Shown: one piece after another, positions 1 to 9,440 of the stretch
How the letters are laid out: each line of letters opens with the position of its first letter
Position numbering within the stretch: the stretch's first letter is position 1
DNA from: Nocardioides alpinus
GTDB lineage: Bacteria; Actinomycetota; Actinomycetes; Propionibacteriales; Nocardioidaceae
Assembly (NCBI RefSeq): GCF_900112035.1
Contig: NZ_FOKC01000001.1
Span: forward strand, 186,001-250,000
DNA: 64,000 nucleotides
Direction of reading: 5' to 3'
Translations under genes and position numbers: made by a program
The notes under the pieces: model-generated
What the model saw: the letters and a program-made list of their open reading frames with translations, nothing else
Database searches by the model: none
What the model was told of the DNA's origin: nothing

Positions 1-695
1 CGTAGACCGTCGCCCTCTTCCCCGATCAGGCTCTCAGCAGGAAGGCGGACATCGTCGAAGAAGAGGGTGAACTGCTTGTCCGGTGCCGTCATCTCCACCG
101 GAATGAGCGTCTTGGTAAGGCCGGCGGCATCGGTGGGTACCACCAGGAGGCTCAGCTTCCCGCGGCCCCTGTGGTCCGTGCCCGTTCGTGCGACGACGAG
201 GATGGCGTCAGCCTCGTCCACACCCGAGATGTAGTACTTGGTGCCGGACAACACGTAATCGGTACCGTCGCGACGGGCCACTGTCGAGATGTTGTGCGAG
301 TTCGAGCCTGCGTCCGGTTCGGTGATGGCGAACGACATGATGGACTCGCCGGTGGCCAGACGTCGGAGCCATCGCTCTTTCTGCTCCTCCGTGCCGAAAG
401 TCTGAATCACCGAGCCGCAGATCGCAGGGGACACCACCATCATGAGGAGTGGGCAGCCGGCAGCGGTCAGCTCCTCGGCCACGATCTGCAGCTCGTAAAC
501 GCCGGCGCCCCCGCCGCCGTACTCCTCTGCCAGATTCACCCCCAAGAAGCCGTGCTGTCCCGCAGCCTTCCAAAGGTCCGTACTCTTGGCTCCGGACTTC
601 GAGGTTTCGACGAAGTACTCGTGACCGAACGACCGTCCAAGCTTCGCCACGGCCTCTCGGAGAGCGGTGTGCTCACCGGTTTCACGCAAGTCCAT
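1..695 (-). CDS. acyl-CoA dehydrogenase, C-terminal part outside window
   Basis: FAD-dependent acyl-CoA dehydrogenase that would introduce an alpha,beta double bond into an acyl-CoA. The visible 231 residues cover the N-terminal helical domain (EEYGGGGAG near residue 60) and the middle beta domain (FAITEPDAGSNSH, then YYISGVDE). The gene starts at an ATG at 695 preceded by AAGGAG (702-707) at good spacing, and runs off the left edge before the flavin/catalytic C-terminal domain. It is the last visible gene of the leftward carboxylase operon, 62 bp after the alpha subunit. It is closely similar over its whole visible length to the dehydrogenase at 45027-46190 (shared SPAICG, EPxAGSNSH, ISGVDE, APxKQFTL), so the two are paralogues. 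Substrate unknown. Confidence 0.9.
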   Translation of the reverse strand, partial: MDLRETGEHTALREAVAKLGRSFGHEYFVETSKSGAKSTDLWKAAGQHGFLGVNLAEEYGGGGAGVYELQIVAEELTAAGCPLLMMVVSPAICGSVIQTFGTEEQKERWLRRLATGESIMSFAITEPDAGSNSHNISTVARRDGTDYVLSGTKYYISGVDEADAILVVARTGTDHRGRGKLSLLVVPTDAAGLTKTLIPVEMTAPDKQFTLFFDDVRLPAESLIGEEGDGL

Positions 696-757
696 CTGGT
701 GCTCCTTGTTGACATCGGTTAGTGGGTGCAGAAAGCGCACGTCTGCGGCGAGGCCGC

Positions 758-2740
758 CTAGTTCTCGTTCTCCTCGATCACCACGAGCACCTCGCCGTCA
801 TGCACTGCTGACCCCTGCTCAACCGTGACTTCGCGGACGACGCCCTGATGCGGACTCGTCATGGTGTGCTCCATCTTCATGGCCTCAAGGACCAACAGCG
901 GTTCTCCAGCAGCGACGTCGTCGCCGACAGCAACGAGCACCCTCGCGACGGTGCCCGGCATCGGCGCCATGAGGGAGCCGCCGGGGGCGGCTGACGCCGT
1001 GGAGGGGAAGCGCGGTGTCCGGGTGAAGGAGGTGTGGCCGAGGCGGCCATCCACATGGACGGTCGGTGAGTCCCCGTGACCGGAGATCTCGACGTGGAAG
1101 GTTTCGCGGAGACCGTCAACCTCGAGAACAACTCGTTGGGGCGTGAGCACACTGACGGCCAGCTCAGGTAGGTCGTCATCGTTGACGTGTGCGCGAACAG
1201 TTCCACGGTCCAGTACGTAGGCGACCCGGTACTGTGCTTCTTCGGCCTCAAAGCTGATGGTCTGCGGCTGCGAGCGGTTGTTCCGCCACCCGGAGGGAAC
1301 GGTGCGCTGTACCGACGCCGCCGCCCGTTTGCGCTCAACCAGAGCCAGGGTCGCCACGACCGCATGCAGGCGCTGAGCGTCCGGTCCGGCCAGTGGTCGG
1401 CCCAGGTCGACGGCGGGGTGCCGGGTCAAGAATCCAGTGTCAGTGTGACCGGCCACGAACTCGGGATGCCGCAGGATGCGGACCAGGAGATCCCGGTTCG
1501 TGACCAAGCCATGGATGCGGGCGTTGGCGAGTGCCGCACTGAGCTTGCGTATCGCCTCCTGCCGGTCCGGCGCCCAGGCAATGACCTTGGCCACCATGGG
1601 GTCGTAGTACTGACTGACCGACGATCCGACTTCCACGCCACTGTCGATCCGGACCCCCGGAACCTGCCCGAGGTCGAAGGTGTCGAGCGTTCCGGTCTGT
1701 GGCAAGAATTGCTGCAGCGGGTCCTCGGCGTAGAGTCTTGCCTCGACCGCATGGCCGGTGATGACAGCGTTCGACACCTCGGCGGGAAGCGGTTCGTGTT
1801 GGGCGACCATGAGCTGCAGGCGGACCAGGTCGAGCCCGGTGACCAGCTCGGTGACCGGATGTTCGACCTGGAGCCGTGTGTTCATCTCGAGGAAGTAGTA
1901 CTCACCTTGACCGTCCATCACGAATTCCACGGTCCCGGCACCGACATAGCCAACGGCCTTGGCCGCCGCCACAGCGTCCCTGCCCAGACGCTCGCGTAGG
2001 TCTTCATCCACCGCGGGCGAGGGGCATTCCTCGATGATCTTCTGATATCTACGCTGGATCGAGCACTCGCGCTCGAACAAGTGCGCAACGGCGCCATACG
2101 TGTCGGCCAGCACCTGCACCTCCACGTGGCGAGGGGAGACCACGAGTCGTTCCAGGAACACGGTCGCGTCGCTGAAGGCAGCAGCGGCCTCCCGCTTGGC
2201 GGCGGCGACGGCTTCGAGTAGGTCGCCGGGATCCAGCACCGTGCGCATGCCACGCCCCCCACCACCCGAGGACGCCTTGACCAGTAGGGGGTAGCCGAGG
2301 TCTTCAGCCGCCTGACGGACCGTGTTCGTGTCCAGATCGGTCACGTCGGTCCATGGCAGCGTAGGGACGCCGACACTGGCCATGATTGCCTTGGCGGCGA
2401 GTTTGGACCCCATCGCCTCGATCGCGTCCGGCGGCGGACCTACGAACGTGAGTCCGTTCTCGGCGCAGAGACGGGCGAAGCCGGCGTTCTCGGACAGGAA
2501 CCCGTAACCAGGATGAACGGCGTCGGCGTTCACCCTGAGGGCGGCATCCACCAGGAGATCCGGACGCAGGTAGGTCTCCGCCGGGCTCACCCCTGGCAGC
2601 CGTACGGCTACGTCCGCCTCGGCCACGTGGCGCGCGTCCATGTCGGCGTCGGAGTAGACGGCGGCCGTGCTGATGCCCATGTCGCGACAGGTACGGAAGA
2701 TCCGTCGTGCGATTTCACCGCGATTCGCGACCAGGACCAT
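758..2740 (-). CDS. acyl-CoA carboxylase alpha subunit (biotin carboxylase + BCCP)
   Basis: Carboxylates its own biotin with ATP and bicarbonate, for transfer to an acyl-CoA by the beta subunit at 2760-4358. About 660 residues: biotin carboxylase N-domain from the first residues (VLVANRGEIARR), ATP-grasp with glycine-rich loop GGGGRGM at about 159-165, EMNTRLQVEHPVTE at about 285-298, and a C-terminal biotinyl domain with EAMKMEH; the biotinylated lysine is about residue 622. The frame stays open to an ATG at 2794, but that extension overlaps the beta subunit and lies outside the family consensus, so I place the start at 2740. No strong ribosome-binding site is visible there, which suggests coupling to the upstream stop 19 bp away. 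Context (DUF1446 gene, TetR) fits a methylcrotonyl-/geranyl-CoA-type carboxylase; propionyl- or acetyl-CoA carboxylase cannot be excluded. Confidence 0.93.
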   Translation of the reverse strand: MVLVANRGEIARRIFRTCRDMGISTAAVYSDADMDARHVAEADVAVRLPGVSPAETYLRPDLLVDAALRVNADAVHPGYGFLSENAGFARLCAENGLTFVGPPPDAIEAMGSKLAAKAIMASVGVPTLPWTDVTDLDTNTVRQAAEDLGYPLLVKASSGGGGRGMRTVLDPGDLLEAVAAAKREAAAAFSDATVFLERLVVSPRHVEVQVLADTYGAVAHLFERECSIQRRYQKIIEECPSPAVDEDLRERLGRDAVAAAKAVGYVGAGTVEFVMDGQGEYYFLEMNTRLQVEHPVTELVTGLDLVRLQLMVAQHEPLPAEVSNAVITGHAVEARLYAEDPLQQFLPQTGTLDTFDLGQVPGVRIDSGVEVGSSVSQYYDPMVAKVIAWAPDRQEAIRKLSAALANARIHGLVTNRDLLVRILRHPEFVAGHTDTGFLTRHPAVDLGRPLAGPDAQRLHAVVATLALVERKRAAASVQRTVPSGWRNNRSQPQTISFEAEEAQYRVAYVLDRGTVRAHVNDDDLPELAVSVLTPQRVVLEVDGLRETFHVEISGHGDSPTVHVDGRLGHTSFTRTPRFPSTASAAPGGSLMAPMPGTVARVLVAVGDDVAAGEPLLVLEAMKMEHTMTSPHQGVVREVTVEQGSAVHDGEVLVVIEENEN

Positions 2741-2759
2741 GCTTATCGAAGACAAAGGT

Positions 2760-4358
2760 TCACATCCTGAATACGCCGTAGCCGCGCTGGCCACGGACTT
2801 CGTTGTTGTGGATCACGGACAGGCAGATGCCGAGGACAGTCCGCGTATCGCGCGGGTCGATGACGCCGTCGTCGTACACCCTCGAGCTGTTCGCCAGCGC
2901 AGTCTGCTCGCGCTCGATCTGCGACTGAACGGTCTCGCGCATGACGACGTCGGCAGCCTCGTCGAACGGGAGACCCCTGTCGACCGCTGATTCCCTCGCG
3001 ACGATGGACATCACGCCCGCGAGTTGTTGAGGTCCCATGACGGCGGTCCTGGAGTTGACCCAGGAGAAGAGGAAACGCGGTCCGAAGGCTCGGCCAGCCA
3101 TGCCGTAGTTCCCCGCTCCGTAGGAGACTCCTATGTTGACGGTGAGATGCGGGACTCGACTATTGGTCACCGCGTTGATCATCTTGGCCCCGTCCTTGAT
3201 GATCCCGGCTTGCTCGTAGGTCTTGCCGACCATGTATCCCGTGGTGTTCTGGAGGAACAGCAGTGGGGTGTCGATCTGGTTGGCGAGTTGAATGAACTGA
3301 GTCGCCTTCTCGGCCTCCTCGTTGAGAAGCACGCCTCTCGCGTTGGCCAGCACACCCAACGGGTATCCGTGGATGGACGCCCATCCCGTGACAAGCGAGG
3401 TGCCATAGAGCGGCTTGAATTCATCGAACCTGGAGCCGTCGACGGTCCGGGCGAGGACATCGCGTGGGTCGAACGGCACCTTGGGGTCCGAGGAGGGGAT
3501 GCCGAGGAGCTGTTCGACCGGGTAGAGGGGCTCGTCGGGCGGCTCGCTAGGACTCGAGCCCAGTCTGCGCCAGTTCAGACGGCGCACGATCTCGCGACCG
3601 ATGCGGATCGCGTCGAGTTCATCCTCGGCCAGATAGTCGGCGAGTCCGGAGGTCCGGGCATGCATCTCCGCGCCCCCGAGCGACTCGTCGTCCGACTCCT
3701 CGCCGGTGGCCATCTTCACCAGGGGCGGTCCCCCGAGGAACACCTTGGATCTCCCGCGGACCATCACCACGTAGTCGGACATGCCGGGCATGTAGGCACC
3801 GCCAGCTGTCGCGTTGCCGAAGACGAGCGCGATCGTGGGTAGCCCGGCGGCGGAGTGATCAGTCAGGTCCCGGAACATCCGCCCGCCTGGAATGGCCACT
3901 TCGGCCTGGGTCGGCAGGTCGGCTCCGCCCGACTCCACGAGCGTGATGACCGGCAGCCGGTTCTCCTTCGCGATCTCCATGGCACGGAAGACCTTCTTGA
4001 AGCTATGGGGGTTCAGGGTCCCTCCGCGCACGGTGGGGTCGTGGGCGATGAGCATGACCTCGACGTCCTCGATGACGCCGATGCCGGTCACCACGCTGGC
4101 GCCCACCGTGAACTCGGTGCCCCACGCCGCAAAGGGCATCAGCTCCAAGAACGGCGAGTCCTCATCCAACAGCCATTCGATGCGTTCGCGCGCGAGCAGC
4201 TTTCCGCGAGCGCGTAGGCGCGCGACGGACTTCTCGCCTCCGCCAAGGAGTGTCGCCGAGCGAACCTCTGCGACCTCGTCGAGGCTCAACCGCATCTGGT
4301 CCAAGTTTTGCTGAAACTCGATGGAGGAGGTGTCTACTCGATCGGGCAGTACCTGCAC
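2760..4358 (-). CDS. acyl-CoA carboxylase beta subunit (carboxyltransferase)
   Basis: Transfers carboxyl from carboxybiotin to an enoyl- or acyl-CoA; partner of the alpha subunit just downstream. 532 residues with both crotonase-like halves. Visible family signatures are ARGKLLARERIEWLLD near residue 50, the CoA-binding segment around GGAYMPGMSDYVVMV in the N-half, and TGYMVG, SYGAGNYGMAGRAFGPRFLF and the biotin-side AVMGPQQLAGV in the C-half. GTG start at 4358 behind GGGAG (5 bp spacing). The length and the SYGAGNYGM segment match methylcrotonyl/geranyl-CoA carboxyltransferases better than propionyl-CoA ones, but the choice is inference. Close paralogue of 56414-57994. Confidence 0.93.
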   Translation of the reverse strand: MQVLPDRVDTSSIEFQQNLDQMRLSLDEVAEVRSATLLGGGEKSVARLRARGKLLARERIEWLLDEDSPFLELMPFAAWGTEFTVGASVVTGIGVIEDVEVMLIAHDPTVRGGTLNPHSFKKVFRAMEIAKENRLPVITLVESGGADLPTQAEVAIPGGRMFRDLTDHSAAGLPTIALVFGNATAGGAYMPGMSDYVVMVRGRSKVFLGGPPLVKMATGEESDDESLGGAEMHARTSGLADYLAEDELDAIRIGREIVRRLNWRRLGSSPSEPPDEPLYPVEQLLGIPSSDPKVPFDPRDVLARTVDGSRFDEFKPLYGTSLVTGWASIHGYPLGVLANARGVLLNEEAEKATQFIQLANQIDTPLLFLQNTTGYMVGKTYEQAGIIKDGAKMINAVTNSRVPHLTVNIGVSYGAGNYGMAGRAFGPRFLFSWVNSRTAVMGPQQLAGVMSIVARESAVDRGLPFDEAADVVMRETVQSQIEREQTALANSSRVYDDGVIDPRDTRTVLGICLSVIHNNEVRGQRGYGVFRM

Positions 4359-4367
4359 GGTTCTCCC

Positions 4368-5066
4368 TTACTTCTCAGTACGTGTTCTGTCGAATGGGTC
4401 TGGTGCGATGCTCGACGAGCGGCCATCGGCAAGGACCCCAGTGAGAAGGATCCCCATGACGTCGTCCACCACGCGCTCCAAAGGGAACTCACCGCTGGGC
4501 TGGTACCACTGTGGAACCGAGTTGAGGCCTGCGAAAATGAACTTGACCACGGGACGCACAGGGACGTCCCGGAAATCTCCCGAGGCGATGCCCGACCTCA
4601 GGATGGAGGCGAGAACGTCCTCATACCGTCGTCGAGCCGCCGCCAGGTTCGCGGGCGCCGTCTTGGACATGAGCACGTCGCTATTGTCGGCGAGAGCCTG
4701 GCCCTCTACGGTCGTGCAGACACGACTGACGTGTGTGTGCATGAACTCCCGCAGCCGTTCGGCAGGTTCGCCTTCGCTCACCTCGGCTGGTTGGGAGTCG
4801 ACCGCAGCGATCAAGAGTTCGGCGAGCAGGTCGCTCTTGGACGATACGTAGTAGTACAGGCTGGCCTTCGACAACCCGACCTTGTCGCCGATCCTCTGCA
4901 GGCTCGCGTCGTGATAGCCGCGGATCGCGAACTCCTCGGCCGCCGCCTCGAGAATCTCCACACGCCGCCGGGTCTGACGCAGTTCCCTGCGTCTCTTGGC
5001 CGGCGTTTCTCCGCCGGCCGCGTACTCCGGGGCCTCCGACGCGTGTGCATCGGCCTGCTCAGACAT
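4368..5066 (-). CDS. TetR/AcrR-family transcriptional regulator
   Basis: One-component repressor, 232 residues. The N-terminal helix-turn-helix covers about residues 30-80, with the recognition region reading GLSKASLYYYVSSK; the rest is the helical ligand domain (VKFIFAGLNSVPQWY near the end). The gene lies inside the carboxylase operon, overlaps the small AtuA-associated gene by 8 bp and ends 10 bp before the beta subunit, so it is co-transcribed with its likely targets. The HTH resembles that of the TetR at 47251-47877 (GYHxxSL..I...V.L.KASLY.Y), suggesting a related operator and an acyl-CoA ligand as in KstR2-like regulators. Either protein is a candidate binder of the palindromes at 27056, 29913 and 41530. 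Confidence 0.9.
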   Translation of the reverse strand: MSEQADAHASEAPEYAAGGETPAKRRRELRQTRRRVEILEAAAEEFAIRGYHDASLQRIGDKVGLSKASLYYYVSSKSDLLAELLIAAVDSQPAEVSEGEPAERLREFMHTHVSRVCTTVEGQALADNSDVLMSKTAPANLAAARRRYEDVLASILRSGIASGDFRDVPVRPVVKFIFAGLNSVPQWYQPSGEFPLERVVDDVMGILLTGVLADGRSSSIAPDPFDRTRTEK

Positions 5067-5364
5067 CGATCTCCATGAACAGGAGCGCCTCGCCCATGGC
5101 TTTGCCCTGAGCGTCCACCCGAAGCGAGGTCGTTCCTCCGCCGCCCAATGCGGAGGTCAGGATGAAATTGAGCGCCCCCAAGTTCGGCAGCTCGTACCGC
5201 TTCACCTCGCCGAGGCAGACTCCGGCGAAGTGATGGGCAACCCGTTCCGCCGTTACCTCCTTGACGAGCAAGGGGTAGTCCGAGCGGTCAAGTGCAATGA
5301 GTCCTATGTTGACGGAGTCGCCTTTGTCCCCGGACCGTGCGTGCGCCACATCGATGAGTCTCAT
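5059..5364 (-). CDS. AtuA-associated small domain protein (ferredoxin-fold domain)
   Basis: 101-residue protein beginning MRLIDVAHARSGDKGDS. The same RSGDKG segment occurs near the C-terminus of the 604-residue DUF1446 protein at 57991-59805 (GARSGDKGGAA), so this is the separately encoded C-terminal domain of an AtuA-type protein. It starts in an ATGA overlap with the DUF1446 gene, which implies coupled translation and a complex. The biochemical role of AtuA-type proteins is not established; they are required for acyclic terpene catabolism in pseudomonads. Seen: the sequence match and the overlap. Inferred: subunit role. Confidence 0.85.
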   Translation of the reverse strand: MRLIDVAHARSGDKGDSVNIGLIALDRSDYPLLVKEVTAERVAHHFAGVCLGEVKRYELPNLGALNFILTSALGGGGTTSLRVDAQGKAMGEALLFMEIDV

Positions 5365-6725
5365 ACGCCATCTCTCACAATCACTTGAGGGTCCACCACA
5401 CTCTTGGGGACCAGGGTCGGCCAGTAGGCCATCACACGGCTCGGCCTCATCCGTCCCCCGGCCAGTAGACCGGTGAAGCCGGGCGGGCCCATCACCAGAG
5501 GGGCGATCTCGGCCGCGAACCTGCTCACGGTGTCTGGGTCGTCTGCCCAGATCGAGACCCGCAGGACGACCTCGGACTGGTCCGAGCCCGCCGGCGGAAC
5601 TACCCGGCCGTGAACGGAGTTGTATCCGACGAGATCGGTGCGGATCGCTCGGAGGGGCAGGCCAAGGTCTTTCAGTCGCGTCCGCAGGACAGAGTCCGCC
5701 AGTTCAGCCTTGGCGATCGCGTCAGGCCACGCATACGTGATCATCGCGGCGCCCTGGAACCCGTCCGAGTAGGCCATCGACACCTTCAACGAGTCCGTCG
5801 GGGGCCGGCCCCGCGCGCCTGTGACTTCGACTCGGTCCGGGCCGACCTCCTGCACCTGAAGGGCGGTGAAGTCGGCCGTCACCTCGGGCGACAAGTACGT
5901 TGCTGGGTCACCGAGCTCGTACAGCAGTTGCTCGGTCACGGTAGCGGTGGTCACCGCGCCCCCGGTCCCCGGGTGCTTGGTGACGACGAAGGTGCCGTCG
6001 GCGCTCACCTCGACGATGGGGTACCCGACATGCGCGAGATCGTCCATCGTGCGCCATCCACCCTGGAAATTGCCGCCGCTGGCCTGGGCGCCACACTCGA
6101 TCGTGTGCCCGGCCACCGTGCCCGCCGCAAGCAGGTTCCAGTCATCCCACTGCCAGCCGAACTCATGCACGAGAGGACCCAGAACCAATCCGGGATCCGT
6201 GCAGCGTCCGGTGATCACAACGTTCGCTCCATCGGCCAGAGCGCGTGCGATCGGTTCAGCGCCTAGATAGGCGTTCGCACTGGCGATGCGGTCTCTGACC
6301 TCGTCAAAGGACGTGCCGGTGTCCAGGTTCTGCAACGGCACGCCTTCACTCTCCAGGTCGTCCAGCTGCGCCATGATGTCATCGCCGGTGACGACGCCGA
6401 CCCGCAGCCCGCTGATCCCTTTGCTCGCTGCGACATCGAGCAGAGCCTGGGCACAACCCTGGGGGTTGACTCCCCCGGCATTGGCAACCACCTTGATGTC
6501 TCGTTTTAGGCACTCCTCCATGATCTCCGACATGAGATCGACGAAATCCCGCGCGTACCCGGCATCGGGGTCTCGCTCGTACTGCTTGCGCAGGACAGAC
6601 ATGGTGATCTCGGCCAGGTAGTCCAAGGTCAGGTAGTCGATGTCACCACCTCGTACCTGGGCTACTGGCGCAGCGGGACTGTCACCCCAGAAGGCCTGTC
6701 CGTTCGCAATCCTTACCGTGTTCAA
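5361..6725 (-). CDS. DUF1446 / AtuA-like acyclic terpene utilisation family protein
   Basis: 454-residue protein of the DUF1446 family. Recognisable segments are [11 protein letters not shown] near residue 80, [26 protein letters not shown] in the middle third, [14 protein letters not shown], and [10 protein letters not shown], all shared with the fused protein at 57991-59805. Its TTG start (6725) overlaps the stop of the phosphate acyltransferase gene (TTGA) and follows GAAGGAG at 8 bp. The family neighbours geranyl-CoA carboxylase in atu operons, here followed by carboxylase beta and alpha. The catalytic role is unproven; a cytosolic CoA-intermediate enzyme is likely from context. Confidence 0.88.
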   Translation of the reverse strand: [454 protein letters not shown]

Positions 6726-7783
6726 CTCAGCACTCCTTCTCGTCGACTGCTCTCCGGCTCAGGGTTCTGCAGGGTGTCGTAGAGCAGCATTCGCAGGGTG
6801 GTCACGATGTCGTCGACGCTGCACCCCCGCGATACGTCCGCAAATGGCCTCGCGAGGCCCTGCAGGAAGGCCCGTGCCCGTGCCCCCCCCAGTTGCTCCG
6901 CCACTTTGTAGGCAATGTTGGCCGAGTCGAGACTGGGGAAGACAAGAACATTGGCCGCGCCAGCCAGTGCGCCGGTCGCGTTCTTGCGCTCCGCCACAGC
7001 CATGGAGACGGCTGAGTCGAACTGCAGTTCTCCGTCGACGGCCTCCTCGGGAAACCTCCGTCGGAAGAGAGTGACGGCGTCGCGGATGCGCTGGACGTGG
7101 AGGGACCCAGAACTGCCCCGCGTGGAGAAGGACAGAAAACCGATACGCGGCTCGGTCCTCATCAAGGCTCGCCAGGATCGGGCCGTGGCGGCCGCGATGT
7201 CGGCGAGCTGATCGACGGTGGGCATAGGGGTCACCACAGCATCCGCGAAGGCGAGCGTGCCTCCAGATCCGACGTCCGGTCGCTGAGTGTCGAGAAAGAT
7301 CGCTCCACTGACGGTGGATCGTTCCGGCGCCAGCCCGATGCACGAGAGACCGGCACGGAGCATGTCCGCACTGGTGGTACGCGTTCCTCCGATGGCTGCG
7401 TCCATCCATCCGCACCGGACCAGCGTCGCACCCCAGGCAGCGGGGTTCGACAGCGTCGCGCTGCGAAGGTCGGACGCCGGGCCCACCTGACGCTCGAAGT
7501 CGCGCACCAACTGTTCGCGGACGGCGGGGTCGCTGACGTCGAGCGTGTCGATTGCACCCACGTCGATGCCCTGGTCTCGGGAAGCACGCTGGATCTCCGA
7601 CCGCTTCCCGAGGAGCACCGGTCGGCAGAGGCCGGTTTGCGTCGCGAGGGCCGCTGCTCGCAGCATCCGTGGCTCGTCACCTTCGATGAAGGCCACTCGC
7701 GACGACGACGAGACGTTCTCGATGTCTCTCCACGCGCCGGTACTCGAACCCGCGCTCGGAGCCAGTTCAGGCCGTGGGACCAT
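6722..7783 (-). CDS. phosphate acyltransferase (Pta/Ptb family)
   Basis: 353-residue protein with signatures of phosphate acetyl-/butyryltransferases: VFPSLDSANIAYKVAEQLGG around residue 285 and QGLARPFADVSRG shortly after, corresponding to the phosphate/CoA site of Pta. It would interconvert an acyl-CoA with acyl-phosphate. It overlaps the upstream CoA ligase by 17 bp (start ATG 7783) and the DUF1446 gene by 4 bp. No acyl kinase is present in the window. A phosphate acyltransferase is not part of the classical Atu or Liu operons, so it may serve to recycle free CoA or to release the acetyl end product. Family call is firm; substrate unknown. Confidence 0.85.
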   Translation of the reverse strand: MVPRPELAPSAGSSTGAWRDIENVSSSSRVAFIEGDEPRMLRAAALATQTGLCRPVLLGKRSEIQRASRDQGIDVGAIDTLDVSDPAVREQLVRDFERQVGPASDLRSATLSNPAAWGATLVRCGWMDAAIGGTRTTSADMLRAGLSCIGLAPERSTVSGAIFLDTQRPDVGSGGTLAFADAVVTPMPTVDQLADIAAATARSWRALMRTEPRIGFLSFSTRGSSGSLHVQRIRDAVTLFRRRFPEEAVDGELQFDSAVSMAVAERKNATGALAGAANVLVFPSLDSANIAYKVAEQLGGARARAFLQGLARPFADVSRGCSVDDIVTTLRMLLYDTLQNPEPESSRREGVLS

Positions 7784-9440
7784 AGCCTTTGAGGTCCATG
7801 GACTTCGCGTAGGCGTCCTGCAAGACGAACTTCTTCACCTTGCCAGCCGGCGTCAGCGGGTACTCGGTGACGAACTCGACGTATCGAGGAACCTTGAAGC
7901 TGGCAAGTTGTCCCCGACAGTAGTCGATGAGTTCGGCCTCCGTCGCCTCGTGATCTGCCTTCAACTGGACGACCGCGAGCCCGACCTCGCCGTACTTCTC
8001 GTCCGGGACGCCGACGAGATAGGCGTCCTGAACGGCCGGGTGGGTGCGCATGAATGCCTCGACCTCTGCGGGGGCGACGTTCTCGCCTCCCACGATGTAC
8101 AAGTCCTTGAGGCGTCCGGTGACGTAGTAGAACCCATCCTCGTCGCACCTGACCATGTCGCCTGTGTGCAGCCAGCCGTCCTCGTCGAGAACCTGAGCGG
8201 TCTGTTTGGGCATCTTGTAGTAGCCCTGCATGACGTTGGGGCCCCGAGTGAGCAGCTCGCCGTCGAAACCCGGGCCCACCTCTTCTCCAGTGTCCGGGCC
8301 GATGATCTTCGCCTCGCAACCTTTCGGGCGGCCCACCGATCCCACTCGCTGTTCGAAGGGGTCTTCCTTGCGCGAGATCGTGATCAGTGGGGAGCTCTCG
8401 GTCATGCCCAGACCGATGATGATCGTCATCCCGAAGGCCTTCTCGACAGACCTGCTGACCTCGACCGGGCACGGCGCGCCCGCCATGAACGCCATCTTCA
8501 TGGTGCTGTAGTCGTACTCCTGGAGGCTGGGATCGTGCAACAGGGCGATGTAGATGGTCGGAACCCCACCGGTGTGCGTGCACTTCTCCTCGGCCAGGAT
8601 GCGGAGGGCCAGTGCGGGGACGAATCTGTCCATGGAGATGAGGGTCGATCCCCGTTGAAGTGCACTCAGCAGGCCCAGGACACAACCACCATTGTGGAAG
8701 AACGGGATGGGAATGAGGTACCTGCTGTCATCGTCGAGCTCCAGAGACTCACTGAAGTGCAAGGAGTTCGTCAGGAGGTTGGCGTGTGACAAGAGGCACC
8801 CCTTCGGGTCTCCTGTGGTGCCGGAGGTGTACATGATCATGAGCGCGTCGTCGGGCTTGACGTCCGCCGTGATCCTGAACAGGTCCTCGTCGGTCATCGC
8901 TTGCCCGCCATCCACCAGGGCGTGGAGACTCAGGGCTCCCGGCAGGCCCGGTTCCTCCCCGACACAGACCACGTCGCGCAGCATGGGGAACCGGTCGAAC
9001 CGGTGTGCACCGCTGCTTTCCAACTCAGGGGCAAGGTTCCTCAGAGCCTGCTCGTAGTCGAGGTTGAGGAACCGGGGGGTGTACACCAGGACCGCCGCGT
9101 CCGACTGGCGCAGCAGGTATTCGAACTCGGCCTCCCGGTAGAAGGAGTTCGCCGGGACGAGAACGGCGCCGAGCATCGCGGTCGCATGCTGGAACAGAAC
9201 CCACTCGGGTCCGTTCGGGAGCCACAGGGCTACGTGATCTCCGTGGCCGACACCTCGCGCGTTCAACCCCTTGGCGATGGCCAATGCCTGTTGGTAGAGC
9301 TCCTCGTAGGTCAGCCGCGTCACGCGCGTGCCGTCGTCCTGATAGCAGACGAGTGCTTCCTGCTCGGGATTGTGAACCCGCGCAACCGTCAGCCGGTCCG
9401 CCAGCGTTTCCCCGCCTGGCTCGTAGGTCGCAATGGGCAA
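7767..9440 (-). CDS. AMP-forming acyl-CoA synthetase
   Basis: Activates a carboxylic acid to acyl-CoA through an acyl-adenylate. ANL superfamily signatures: P-loop-like MYTSGTTGDPKGCLLSH, GMTESSPL (A5 region), HTGDMVRCDEDGFYYVTGRLKD and the C-terminal lysine region TPAGKVKKF. The frame extends to an ATG at 9503, but a TTG at 9440 is preceded by GGAAGGAAAG at proper spacing and gives an N-terminus starting PIATYEPGGET, so I use 9440 (about 557 residues). It is the first gene of the left carboxylase operon and defines its substrate entry. Which acid is activated is not evident; medium or branched chains fit the neighbours. Confidence 0.92.
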   Translation of the reverse strand: MPIATYEPGGETLADRLTVARVHNPEQEALVCYQDDGTRVTRLTYEELYQQALAIAKGLNARGVGHGDHVALWLPNGPEWVLFQHATAMLGAVLVPANSFYREAEFEYLLRQSDAAVLVYTPRFLNLDYEQALRNLAPELESSGAHRFDRFPMLRDVVCVGEEPGLPGALSLHALVDGGQAMTDEDLFRITADVKPDDALMIMYTSGTTGDPKGCLLSHANLLTNSLHFSESLELDDDSRYLIPIPFFHNGGCVLGLLSALQRGSTLISMDRFVPALALRILAEEKCTHTGGVPTIYIALLHDPSLQEYDYSTMKMAFMAGAPCPVEVSRSVEKAFGMTIIIGLGMTESSPLITISRKEDPFEQRVGSVGRPKGCEAKIIGPDTGEEVGPGFDGELLTRGPNVMQGYYKMPKQTAQVLDEDGWLHTGDMVRCDEDGFYYVTGRLKDLYIVGGENVAPAEVEAFMRTHPAVQDAYLVGVPDEKYGEVGLAVVQLKADHEATEAELIDYCRGQLASFKVPRYVEFVTEYPLTPAGKVKKFVLQDAYAKSMDLKGYGPTA

